A stretch of DNA of 47,163 bases from CAZTII01 sp964613305 (GTDB lineage Bacteria; Bacillota_I; Bacilli_A; Erysipelotrichales; Erysipelotrichaceae), in the NCBI GenBank assembly GCA_964613305.1, contig CAZTII010000007.1:1-47163 (forward strand), in the 5' to 3' direction. Both the position numbers and the translations under genes were made by a program. Positions 1 to 6,381 of this stretch are shown piece by piece. Within the stretch, counting starts at the first letter, position 1, and every line of letters begins with the position of its first letter. The notes under the pieces were generated by a model. It saw only the letters and a program-made list of their open reading frames with translations. It made no database searches and had not been told where the DNA came from.

Positions 1-273
1 AATGACATCCAAGTTATAAAAAATTACATCTCTTGCAACATCTCTTGTTCCTTCTATTTGAACTACTCGAAATTTTCGAGTAGTTGCTAACTCTTCCAAC
101 TCACCACTTTTATAGATTTCCTTAATATGATAATTGACCGTGTTAGATTCTACCTGGAACAAATCACCAATGAGTTTTTGTGATAACCATAGTGTTTCAT
201 CTTCTAAAAATATCTGCAGTTTTACATCTCCATCGTCACCTGTATACAAAACAAATTGATTAATATTATCCAA
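1..273 (-). CDS. RhuM-family (virulence RhuM) protein, N-terminal part; truncated by window edge
   Basis: Reading the minus strand from a TTG at 273 gives an open frame of 91 codons that leaves the window in frame. The peptide shows the block typical of RhuM proteins: a D-x-K-L-Q-I-F-L-E-D-E-T-L-W-L-S-Q start, then LIGDLF (like MAELF), then a stretch ending KEIYKSGELEE and YNLDVI. In the family this N-terminal part is thought to be a DNA-binding-like module; the biochemical role is not established, and the genes are common on genomic islands. TTG is chosen because AAGGTG lies 6 nt upstream; an in-frame GTG at 282 is the alternative. G+C looks like the native chromosome, unlike the next genes. 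The C-terminus cannot be seen, so intactness is unknown. Confidence 0.8.
   Translation of the reverse strand, partial: MDNINQFVLYTGDDGDVKLQIFLEDETLWLSQKLIGDLFQVESNTVNYHIKEIYKSGELEELATTRKFRVVQIEGTRDVARDVIFYNLDVI
61..85. repeat. 25-bp near-perfect palindrome inside the RhuM-like gene
   Basis: AACTACTCGAAA (61-72) and TTTCGAGTAGTT (74-85) are exact reverse complements around a single central T. The repeat lies inside the coding frame and encodes A-T-T-R-K-F-R-V-V. It could form a hairpin in the mRNA or be a protein-binding site; the sequence alone does not say which. Confidence 0.75.
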
Positions 274-630
274 GTAATTCACCTTCTTTCTTATTCGAAC
301 TTGTAAGTAATTCTTACAGATTCATAAGTAGTTTATCATATAATATTGAACCATTAGGAATTTCCTAATAGTTGCTTACTATTCAAATCTACATCTTGCA
401 TAGAAAATTTTTTTCTTGACTTTTTTCTGCAATATCTTGTGGTTTTGGTCCTATCACCCTACTCACGTCGCGACAAAACCCCAATTTAAAAAGTTTGCCA
501 ATTCTTAATTACACAATTACAAAATCGCTGTAACCACTGATATAACTACCTTTAAGCCTGTAATTATCTTTTTGACTTAATTACAAAATCGGCCAATATC
601 TCCTATTGTGATTTATCCTTTGCTCATTTC
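274..630. other. AT-rich spacer without a recognisable gene; contains short direct repeats
   Basis: No supportable coding frame is seen. The stretch contains two copies of AATTACAAAATCG (515-527 and 579-591, 64 bp apart) and one copy of TACTCACGTCGC (460-471) that recurs at 651-662 inside the end of the next gene. Its base composition matches the chromosome, so the change to G+C-rich DNA falls near its right end. Confidence 0.6.
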
Positions 631-662
631 CTAGTTGAATTCTATTGGGATACTCACGTCGC
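460..662. repeat. 12-bp direct repeat TACTCACGTCGC, two copies
   Basis: The same 12 bases occur at 460-471 and 651-662. The second copy lies at the border where composition becomes G+C-rich and overlaps the 3' end of the frameshifted gene. It may be a footprint of insertion or a chance repeat; no third copy was noticed near 2640-2870. Confidence 0.5.
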
Positions 663-1237
663 TATTCGCGTCCAATGTCGGAATCCCCAGACTGTTTTTA
701 TTAGCCCGCCAAACCAGAACGTAATGGAGGATACCCAAAAGAAAAGGTTGCAGTTCAAATATGCTTTCGGTTCTCAGACCGGATTTTGAAATGGTTGATC
801 CATCGCCTCTGACATAAAAAACCTCATCATCCTCTATATCTTCATCATTATCTATGATATCCAGGCACGCTTTGACAAACCACCCTCGCATTTCTGGATT
901 CAGATGCCAGGTAACAAACTGGCAAACTCGGTCAAGGGCCTCGCCATATCTGTGCTTTACAGTATCGTCAAACGAAGAGATATACGCTGAGTCGTTAAAG
1001 GGCACGTTGATACTGCCTTCTTTTTTTTCCTTCCCGGTATCTTGATGTGTCCGTTTCAGAGCCGACGGTCTGAACCCCGGTAAACGTGTATACGAGATCC
1101 GCCATAAAGATCGGGTTCTTATGCTCATCTTTCACGCCCTCCTTATGCTGCCGCGGGCTTGCGTCAGGTAACGTGGCTTTTCTGAGCAGCAGATACAGAA
1201 CGCATCCACACAGATAAGGAATCTTTTTTTCTGGCAT
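631..1237 (-). pseudogene. Hypothetical protein gene broken by a one-base frameshift at an A8 run
   Basis: The 5' part starts at ATG 1237 (MPEKKIPYLCGCVLYLLL, with GGTGG just upstream) and runs in one frame to a run of eight A on the coding strand (1021-1028). The 3' part continues in another frame (KKEGSINVPFNDSAYISSF to SIPIEFN, ending at 631). Removing one A from the run joins the halves as REGKKEGSINV and gives about 201 residues, and 607 nt is 3n+1 as expected. The product is acidic in the middle (DIIDNDEDIEDDE) and ends with a hydrophobic FLLGILHYVLVWRANK segment. I do not recognise a named family. It is divergent from the sigma-like gene and has a good promoter at 1399-1427. A sequencing or assembly homopolymer error is as likely as a true mutation. 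Confidence 0.6.
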
Positions 1238-1398
1238 TATCCACCCCCCCGAAAAAAAACAACTCAAAAAACTCAAACAACGAGATGAGGCTTCTCCCGG
1301 GTGTTGACAGCAACTGAGCCAACGATAGGTTGAATGCGTAAGGTCGAATCAGGAAGATCTTACATTCACGTTCTGCACGAGAGAAAGGCACATTATTT

Positions 1399-1427
1399 AT
1401 TGTATCACGAAAATATGAATTTTTCAA
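1399..1427 (-). promoter_or_regulatory. Sigma-A-type promoter for the frameshifted gene
   Basis: On the minus strand TTGAAA (1427-1422) is followed by exactly 17 bases and then TACAAT (1404-1399). Transcription would start near 1392 and leave a leader of about 155 nt before the ATG at 1237. This is one of the best promoter matches in the window. Confidence 0.65.
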
Positions 1428-1619
1428 CTGCGATCGTGAATGTTTGAGGAGATTTCGCATAAATCTTCGCGTGATTGCAGAATTTTCCTCGACAGACGTC
1501 CTGAGTATGACGCTAAACTGCTTGCCAGATCTGCGGCTTCCCTCAAAGGCCACGAGGGATGCATCGCAGTCGCGGTGAAGGCGAACGAATATTAACCAGG
1601 AGCCAGCAAGCGAGCTGCT

Positions 1620-1658
1620 GGTCACCTACGTGAAACGGAGAGATCCGGCGAGGTGACC
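1620..1658 (+). promoter_or_regulatory. Inverted repeat covering the RBS of a possible leader ORF
   Basis: GGTCACC (1620-1626) and GGTGACC (1652-1658) are exact reverse complements 25 bases apart. The right arm includes most of the AGGTG Shine-Dalgarno-like sequence (1651-1655) just before an ATG at 1659. It lies directly upstream of a second, longer hairpin that covers the next RBS, which suggests nested RNA structure. Confidence 0.4.
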
Positions 1659-1883
1659 ATGAAGAACAATACTGGCGGCCATAAGGATTTTCTCCGTTTC
1701 GGAAAGCCAAACGGAGGAAAATCTAAATGGCAAGAACAAAGAAGGCTGGGCTTGAGGCCGAATTCAAGCATGGAACATCGATCGGTATCAACGGTGAAAT
1801 CCTGTACGACTGCCCGATCGAAATCAAAGACAAAGCGGACCTTGACAACTACGGTATTAGCTGGGACGACTGCCGGTTTCTGA
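1659..1883 (+). other. Possible leader ORF overlapping the sigma-like gene out of frame
   Basis: ATG 1659 preceded by GAGGTG opens a frame starting MKNNTGGHKDFLRF that reads through the hairpin at 1686-1723 and 157 bases into the next gene in another frame before stopping at 1883. The later residues look like out-of-frame translation (many Ser, Thr, Arg). Only the first part could be meaningful: ribosomes reading it would open the hairpin that hides the next RBS. There is no evidence beyond position that it is translated. Confidence 0.25.
1686..1723 (+). promoter_or_regulatory. Long hairpin sequestering the RBS of the sigma-like gene
   Basis: GATTTTCTCCGTTT (1686-1699) pairs with AAACGGAGGAAAATC (1709-1723), leaving one unpaired base and a 9-nt loop. 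The right arm contains GGAGG (1713-1717), the only good Shine-Dalgarno for the ATG at 1727. Translation should therefore be low unless the stem is opened by a ribosome on the upstream reading frame, a protein, or a small RNA. Confidence 0.65.
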
Positions 1884-2386
1884 ACTTCAATGGCAGTCAG
1901 AGAATGCGGGTGTACTTCTTCAAAACCCCCAACCGGGCATTTGCGGAATCGCAATGGGAGTTCATCAATACCCTTCACTCCAGCGGTTACTTCAGCGTCA
2001 GGTGCATGGTGCCCGGCAAGAGGAAAGCATTTGTCCGGTGTCGTGATACGAACAAGTGCTCTGAATGCCCGTATGGGCGTACCCCGGAAACGAAGCAGAT
2101 TCCTGTGATTTCATGGGATGGCCTGCTTGAATCTGGATGGGAGCCGACCCCGGCAGAATCTGTAGAGCACCAGGTGATGGCAAAGTTGGAATACCAGGCG
2201 ATCCGTGCCCTGATGGATATGGAAGACCCGAGGATCGCTATGGCTTTCGAAGCCAAGGAACTGTACGGCGACTCTGTCAAAAAGATCGCTGACGACCTCG
2301 GGATTTCGCAGCCCAGAGTTTATCAGCTGCTCAACCGCGCCAAGGCAATCGGAAGACAATTCAGGGAGGACAACGACAATGAGTAA
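1727..2386 (+). CDS. Sigma-70 region-4-like DNA-binding protein of mobile-element type
   Basis: This 219-residue protein has two visible parts. The N-terminal 130 residues hold a cysteine-containing segment CRDTNKCSECPYGRTPE (about residues 105-121) that could bind metal, followed by IPVISWDGLLESGW. The C-terminal 70 residues end in a helix-turn-helix of sigma-region-4 style, DSVKKIADDLGISQPRVYQL. Proteins like this occur on plasmids, phages and integrative elements of Clostridia and are usually annotated as sigma-factor-like, but regions 2 and 3 are absent, so it is probably a transcription regulator and not a complete sigma factor. Codon use and G+C are clearly unlike the chromosomal genes from 2869 on. 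The RBS lies inside the 1686-1723 hairpin, and the next gene starts inside its end. Confidence 0.7.
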   Translation: MARTKKAGLEAEFKHGTSIGINGEILYDCPIEIKDKADLDNYGISWDDCRFLNFNGSQRMRVYFFKTPNRAFAESQWEFINTLHSSGYFSVRCMVPGKRKAFVRCRDTNKCSECPYGRTPETKQIPVISWDGLLESGWEPTPAESVEHQVMAKLEYQAIRALMDMEDPRIAMAFEAKELYGDSVKKIADDLGISQPRVYQLLNRAKAIGRQFREDNDNE

Positions 2387-2585
2387 GATGGAGGTATTCG
2401 AAAAAATGCTGAACAGTGAGAACGGCGGCCTTTATGCTGCCATCGGAGGAATCGTTCTGGTTTACGGAATCGACCGAATTACGAAGAATCATTACAAGGC
2501 CGATGTGAAAAAGGATTCCATCACCCTGGCTCCCGCAGGCGAAGCGGAGAAGCCGCAGACCCCGGAGCCTGAAAAGGCTCAGTAA
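2379..2585 (+). CDS. Small single-pass membrane protein, hypothetical
   Basis: The 68-residue product has one hydrophobic segment (GGLYAAIGGIVLVYGI, about residues 15-30), then a basic stretch, then a Pro/Glu/Lys-rich tail (KPQTPEPEKAQ). Its start overlaps the end of the sigma-like gene by 8 bases, and AGGGAGGA lies about 10 bases upstream, so the two are co-translated or coupled. It shares the high G+C of the island and is followed by a strong terminator, so these two genes form one transcription unit. No named family is recognised; a membrane partner of the regulator is a guess from position only. Confidence 0.6.
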   Translation: MSKMEVFEKMLNSENGGLYAAIGGIVLVYGIDRITKNHYKADVKKDSITLAPAGEAEKPQTPEPEKAQ

Positions 2586-2595
2586 AACAGAAAAA

Positions 2596-2636
2596 GGCGG
2601 CAGCGGAACTGATCACTCCGGTGCCGCCTCTTTCTT
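2596..2636 (+). terminator. Rho-independent terminator of the island operon
   Basis: GGCGGCA (2596-2602) pairs with TGCCGCC (2622-2628), extended after a G/G mismatch by CGGA/TCCG, with a 9-nt loop and a T-rich tail (CTCTTTCTTT). It follows the small membrane protein gene by 10 bases. Confidence 0.75.
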
Positions 2637-2646
2637 TCTCTCCGTT

Positions 2647-2757
2647 AGTAATCTTATAGCCACAACCTACCCGAAAAAGTAATCTTATTGACTCGTTTCC
2701 CTGAAAATAGTAATCTTGTTGACTCGTTTTTCAAAATAGCAATCTTATAGCCTCGAC
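2647..2757. repeat. Four degenerate ~30-bp tandem repeats
   Basis: Copies begin AGTAATCTTATAGCC (2647), AGTAATCTTATTGACTCG (2678), AGTAATCTTGTTGACTCG (2709) and AGCAATCTTATAGCCTCG (2738), with periods of 31, 31 and 29 bases. Units end in C/G-T-rich segments followed by GAAAA or CAAAA. The array lies between the island terminator and the native chromosome. Multiple short terminal repeats like these are seen at the ends of IS21-family elements, but no transposase is present, so the assignment is open. Confidence 0.6.
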
Positions 2758-2834
2758 CCTACGTCTTGATATGTTCCCACGGTCATAAACAAGGGGCCTC
2801 TGCCACCCCGGAGCGAAAAAGGTCGGATTGGCAG

Positions 2835-2859
2835 AAAGCCCAGTATTTCAGGCTTTTTT
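2835..2859 (+). terminator. Terminator at the right border of the accessory DNA
   Basis: AAAGCC (2835-2840) pairs with GGCTTT (2851-2856) across a 10-nt loop and is followed by further T residues on the plus strand. It would stop transcription leaving the accessory region before it runs antisense into rlmD. For rlmD itself, on the minus strand, no equally good terminator is seen. Confidence 0.5.
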
Positions 2860-2868
2860 AGCCCCTTT

Positions 2869-4185
2869 TTATCCGTTATGTGTTAGTAAACAGACAGTCT
2901 CAACGTGATATGTCTGAGGAAACATATCAACTGGTTGAATTTCCATAATTTCATATCCATGTTCCATCAATAGTGCACAGTCTCTAGCACATGTTGAAGG
3001 TTCACACGAAACATAAACGATTCTCTTTGGATTAAATGCGATTACTGAGTTAATTGTTGCTTCATCACACCCTTTCCTAGGTGGATCAAGGAAAACTACA
3101 TCCAATGTAACATTGCGCTCTAAGAGCTCTTTAACGCCATCTTTCGCGTCCATTGCTAACCAAGTACAATTGGTAATGTGATTGATTATCGCATTGGTTT
3201 TCGCATCCTCAATCGCTTCTTTAACAATCTCTATTCCATATACTTCTTTGGCGTGTTGACTTGCGATTAAGGCGATTGTACCTGTTCCACAATAACAATC
3301 TAATACTACTTCATTACCTGACAATTGAGCTAATTCAATTGCTTTGGAATACAATACTTCTGTTTGATACGGATTAATTTGGAAAAATGATTTTGATGAA
3401 ATATTAAATAGTAAATTCATGCATTTTTCTTGAATCAAACCATTTCCCATTAAAATTATTTCTTTATCACCTAAAATAACATTATTTTCTTGTGTATTAA
3501 TATTGACTACAATTGTTTTTATCATTGGAAATTGTTGTATTAACTTATCATTAATTTTATCAAATTGGCCTTTACGATATTTTTTTACAATATAAACAAG
3601 CATTATTTCATCTGTAAATAAAGCATGTTTAATTAATATGTGACGTAATGATAAATCTGTTGTTACATAGTTTTTTAAGTTTTCAATTATTTTGTTTGAT
3701 GTATCACTCTGTACATGACAAAAATCAAAAGGAACAATTTCATTTGTTCTCATTTTGTAAAACCCTATTTTTACTGAATTATCGTATTGTACAGGAACTT
3801 GAACTTTATTGCGATATTGCCATCCATTATCCATCATTAAAATAGGCTTAATGACATCATCTTTCATTTCTATTTGTCTAAAACAGTCTTTAATTCGTTG
3901 TTGTTTAAAGATTGTTTGTCCATGTAGGTTCATGTGTTGAATTTGACAACCTCCACACCACTTTACACTTGGACATTTTGGTTGGCAGCGATCATCACTT
4001 GTCTTGATTAATTGTAGTCTTTTACCATAACCAAAGCTCTTTTTAACACTTGTTACAACAATTTCAGCTTCTTCTGATAATAGTAAATCTTTTACAAAAT
4101 AAATAAAATTATCATGTTTTACAACACCTAATCCTTCACTAGTATAACCAACACAAGTGCCAATAAATTTGTCGTTTTTTTCCAT
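2869..4185 (-). CDS. rlmD: 23S rRNA (uracil-C5)-methyltransferase, TrmA/RumA family
   Basis: The enzyme transfers a methyl group from S-adenosylmethionine to a 23S rRNA uridine (m5U). A TRAM domain occupies about residues 1-60. Iron-sulphur cluster cysteines follow in C71-x5-C77-x2-C80, with a further one in FDFCHVQ. The Rossmann methyltransferase domain shows FFQINPYQTE, VLDCYCGTGTIAL, DPPRKGC and the catalytic loop VYVSCEPSTCARD, whose cysteine is the nucleophile. Its 438 residues fit the family. In many Bacillota one enzyme (RlmCD) modifies two sites, so the exact target is uncertain. It is the last gene of the pcrA-ligA-gatCAB run, and its stop codon sits exactly where accessory DNA begins. 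AGGAGGGTACA precedes the ATG. Confidence 0.9.
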   Translation of the reverse strand: MEKNDKFIGTCVGYTSEGLGVVKHDNFIYFVKDLLLSEEAEIVVTSVKKSFGYGKRLQLIKTSDDRCQPKCPSVKWCGGCQIQHMNLHGQTIFKQQRIKDCFRQIEMKDDVIKPILMMDNGWQYRNKVQVPVQYDNSVKIGFYKMRTNEIVPFDFCHVQSDTSNKIIENLKNYVTTDLSLRHILIKHALFTDEIMLVYIVKKYRKGQFDKINDKLIQQFPMIKTIVVNINTQENNVILGDKEIILMGNGLIQEKCMNLLFNISSKSFFQINPYQTEVLYSKAIELAQLSGNEVVLDCYCGTGTIALIASQHAKEVYGIEIVKEAIEDAKTNAIINHITNCTWLAMDAKDGVKELLERNVTLDVVFLDPPRKGCDEATINSVIAFNPKRIVYVSCEPSTCARDCALLMEHGYEIMEIQPVDMFPQTYHVETVCLLTHNG

Positions 4186-4221
4186 TGTACCCTCCTAATT
4201 AAAAAGGAGAATTTCTCCTCT

Positions 4222-4899
4222 TTATTGTTTTGGTTTTGCGGTTTCAGCAACTTTTTCTTCTTCGTCAGTTCCTACTACTTCTTCACTGGATTCAGGTTTA
4301 GGAGTAGGATTTTTACGTGCTTCAACATCATCTCGCAATTGTTGTGCTAATTCTTCATTTAATGGTTTCGACACCAATTGAAGATGTGGTTCTTTCATCA
4401 TCGCATTTTTGTTTTGAATCACATAAACAAAATTATCTCCATCCATTTTTTTAGATAAGTTAAACACATGTATTTCTAAATCATACATTTTTTTACCATC
4501 TTGTGATGTAAAATACTTATCAATTGACAAAATAGAATCCAAGTTTTTATAAACTGTGCTAGCCATTGCTTTTGCTTCTTCTTCCGTGGCAGTATCCTTT
4601 ATATTAACATAAACACGCATTGTTGCGGTTACTAATTCAATTGTTACTTTATCAACATCTTTTTCTGCTTTAATCACCTTTTCAACGTCACTTATATTTG
4701 ATTTAGTAATTGCTGGATCTAAATCATTTAAAAAGCGTTGTCCTAATAAAGGCTTTCCGGTATTTGACGCTGCTGAAAGTAATATTACCACTAAAATAAT
4801 AAAAGGTAATGAAACTATCAACAATCCGATAAGTATACTTTTATTCGCTTTACTCATTCTTACATTTGAGCGTTTCTTACTTACTTTTTTACTAGTCAT
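4222..4899 (-). CDS. Conserved single-pass membrane protein between gatB and rlmD, function unknown
   Basis: The 225-residue product has a basic cytoplasmic start (about residues 1-20), one transmembrane helix (ILIGLLIVSLPFIILVVILL) and an extracytoplasmic domain with mixed alpha/beta character. The tail is Pro/Glu/Ser rich (KNPTPKPESSEEVVG onwards). I choose ATG 4899 because AGGAGA lies 7 nt upstream; an upstream in-frame ATG at 4932 has no such signal. Its place in the gat run recalls the position of a sex-pheromone-type lipoprotein gene in Bacillus, but there is no lipobox here and no similarity I can see. It overlaps neither neighbour and probably belongs to the same transcript. Confidence 0.65.
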   Translation of the reverse strand: MTSKKVSKKRSNVRMSKANKSILIGLLIVSLPFIILVVILLSAASNTGKPLLGQRFLNDLDPAITKSNISDVEKVIKAEKDVDKVTIELVTATMRVYVNIKDTATEEEAKAMASTVYKNLDSILSIDKYFTSQDGKKMYDLEIHVFNLSKKMDGDNFVYVIQNKNAMMKEPHLQLVSKPLNEELAQQLRDDVEARKNPTPKPESSEEVVGTDEEEKVAETAKPKQ

Positions 4900-4950
4900 T
4901 TCTTTTTCTCCTAACATTGATATTGTACACAAATCAAACGAACTTGGCTA

Positions 4951-6381
4951 CTAATTAATTCGTTTCTTTAATGCATCTGTCAACATTTTATTCGTTAGCG
5001 CTGGATTTGCTTGTCCTTTTGATTTTTTCATCACTTGACCAACTAAAAATCCTAAAGCTCTATCTTTACCATTTTTATAGTCTTCAATTGATTGAGTTTG
5101 TTCATCTAGCACATCATTAATCAATTGCTCGATAAACGATACATCACTTACTTGTTTCATCCCTTTTTCAGTTGCTAAATCTTCTGGATTCTTGTTATTC
5201 ATCACATCATCAAACAATTCTTTTGCTTGTTTTCCAGAAATTACTTGTTGAGAAATCATGGAGATTAAACGTGCTAAATTTTCTGGTTGACAAGGTAGCT
5301 CGTTAATCTTCATTCCTTTTTTATTTAACCATGCTAAAACATCAGTCAACATCATATTAGCAGCTGCTTTCGCTTCTGTCGTATAACTCATCACTTGTTC
5401 AAAATAATCCGATATTTCTTTTGTAGCGACAAGAACTTGACAATCATACTCATTTAATCCGTAAGCTGTCTTAAAACGATTTCTTCTTGCTTGAGGTAAT
5501 TCCGGTAATTGTACTTTTAACTCATCGATCCAACTTGTATCCAATTGAATTGGGAAAATATTTGGTTCAGGGAAATACTTATAATCAACCGCTCCCTCTT
5601 TTAATCGCATCAACACCGTTGTTTTAGTTGCCTCATCAAATCGTCGCGTACATTGTTCAATCGTACCACCTTCATCATAAATGGCACGTTGACGTTCAAT
5701 TTCATATTCAATTGCCTTTTCAACATTGCTCAATGAATTTAAATTTTTAATTTCATTTTTAGTACCAAACACACTGCTTCCTTGTGGTTTTAATGAAATG
5801 TTAATATCGCAACGCATCGATCCTTCTTCCATTTTTACATCGGATACGCCTAAATAGTACAATATTTCTTGAAGTGATTGTAAGTATTTTACCGCTTCTT
5901 CACTAGAAGTCATATCAGCTTCCGAAACAATTTCAATAAGTGGTGTTCCAGAACGATTAAAATCAATCAATGTTTCATTTGATAAATGAAATTGTTTCGC
6001 TGTATCTTCTTCCATGTGAATGCGATTAATACGAACACGTTTACTGCCAACACTTGTTTCAATATCAATATATCCATTAGAACCGATTGGATGAAATTGT
6101 TGTGTAATTTGAAAGCCTTTAGGTAAATCAGAATAATAGTAGTTTTTACGATCAAAACGAACCAATGGATCGATACTACAATTTAAGGCTATACATGCTT
6201 GAAGTGCTTTTTTTACACCATTTTTATTGATGGTAGGTAACGTTCCTGGATGGCCTAAATCAATTTCATTGACACATGTATTAGCTTCTTCACCAAAGGA
6301 ACACGGACTATTGGAAAACATTTTACTTTTTGTTTTTAATTCACAATGAATTTCTATACCAATTACAACATCATACTTCAT
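4951..6381 (-). CDS. gatB: Aspartyl/glutamyl-tRNA(Asn/Gln) amidotransferase subunit B
   Basis: GatB is the kinase/transamidase subunit that phosphorylates misacylated Glu-tRNA(Gln) or Asp-tRNA(Asn) and amidates it with ammonia from GatA. The 476-residue protein begins YDVVIGIEIHCELKTKSKMF and shows SDLPKGFQITQQ and PLIEIVSEADM, all family hallmarks, followed by a helical tail/YqeY-like domain ending NPALTNKMLTDALKKRIN. The ATG overlaps the gatA stop codon as TAATG, so translation is coupled and subunit ratios are kept. The cell likely relies on this route for Gln-tRNA and possibly Asn-tRNA; no synthetase for either is in the window. Confidence 0.95.
   Translation of the reverse strand: MKYDVVIGIEIHCELKTKSKMFSNSPCSFGEEANTCVNEIDLGHPGTLPTINKNGVKKALQACIALNCSIDPLVRFDRKNYYYSDLPKGFQITQQFHPIGSNGYIDIETSVGSKRVRINRIHMEEDTAKQFHLSNETLIDFNRSGTPLIEIVSEADMTSSEEAVKYLQSLQEILYYLGVSDVKMEEGSMRCDINISLKPQGSSVFGTKNEIKNLNSLSNVEKAIEYEIERQRAIYDEGGTIEQCTRRFDEATKTTVLMRLKEGAVDYKYFPEPNIFPIQLDTSWIDELKVQLPELPQARRNRFKTAYGLNEYDCQVLVATKEISDYFEQVMSYTTEAKAAANMMLTDVLAWLNKKGMKINELPCQPENLARLISMISQQVISGKQAKELFDDVMNNKNPEDLATEKGMKQVSDVSFIEQLINDVLDEQTQSIEDYKNGKDRALGFLVGQVMKKSKGQANPALTNKMLTDALKKRIN

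Larger units (their letters stand above)
1238..1658. other. Divergent intergenic region with no convincing gene
   Basis: This 420-base stretch separates the frameshifted gene from the sigma-like regulator. It holds the minus-strand promoter at 1399-1427 and the inverted repeat at 1620-1658. A minus-strand open frame across it has no ribosome binding site and no recognisable protein features, so it is not called. A TTGACA at 1304-1309 on the plus strand lacks a convincing -10. Confidence 0.5.

Noticed and set aside
1021..1031. A-AAA-AAG on the minus strand as a programmed -1 frameshift site
   Set aside because: Joining the two frames needs a +1 (or -2) shift, so a -1 slippery site cannot explain it.
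1304..1332. TTGACA at 1304 as a plus-strand promoter
   Set aside because: No acceptable -10 at 16-18 bases (TAGGTT or GATAGG only).
1164..1625. Minus-strand open frame of 153 codons between the divergent genes
   Set aside because: No RBS, no recognisable protein pattern, and it covers the promoter at 1399-1427 and the start of the neighbouring gene.
2647..2760. Tandem repeats as a CRISPR array
   Set aside because: Units abut without unique spacers, vary between copies, and no cas genes are present.
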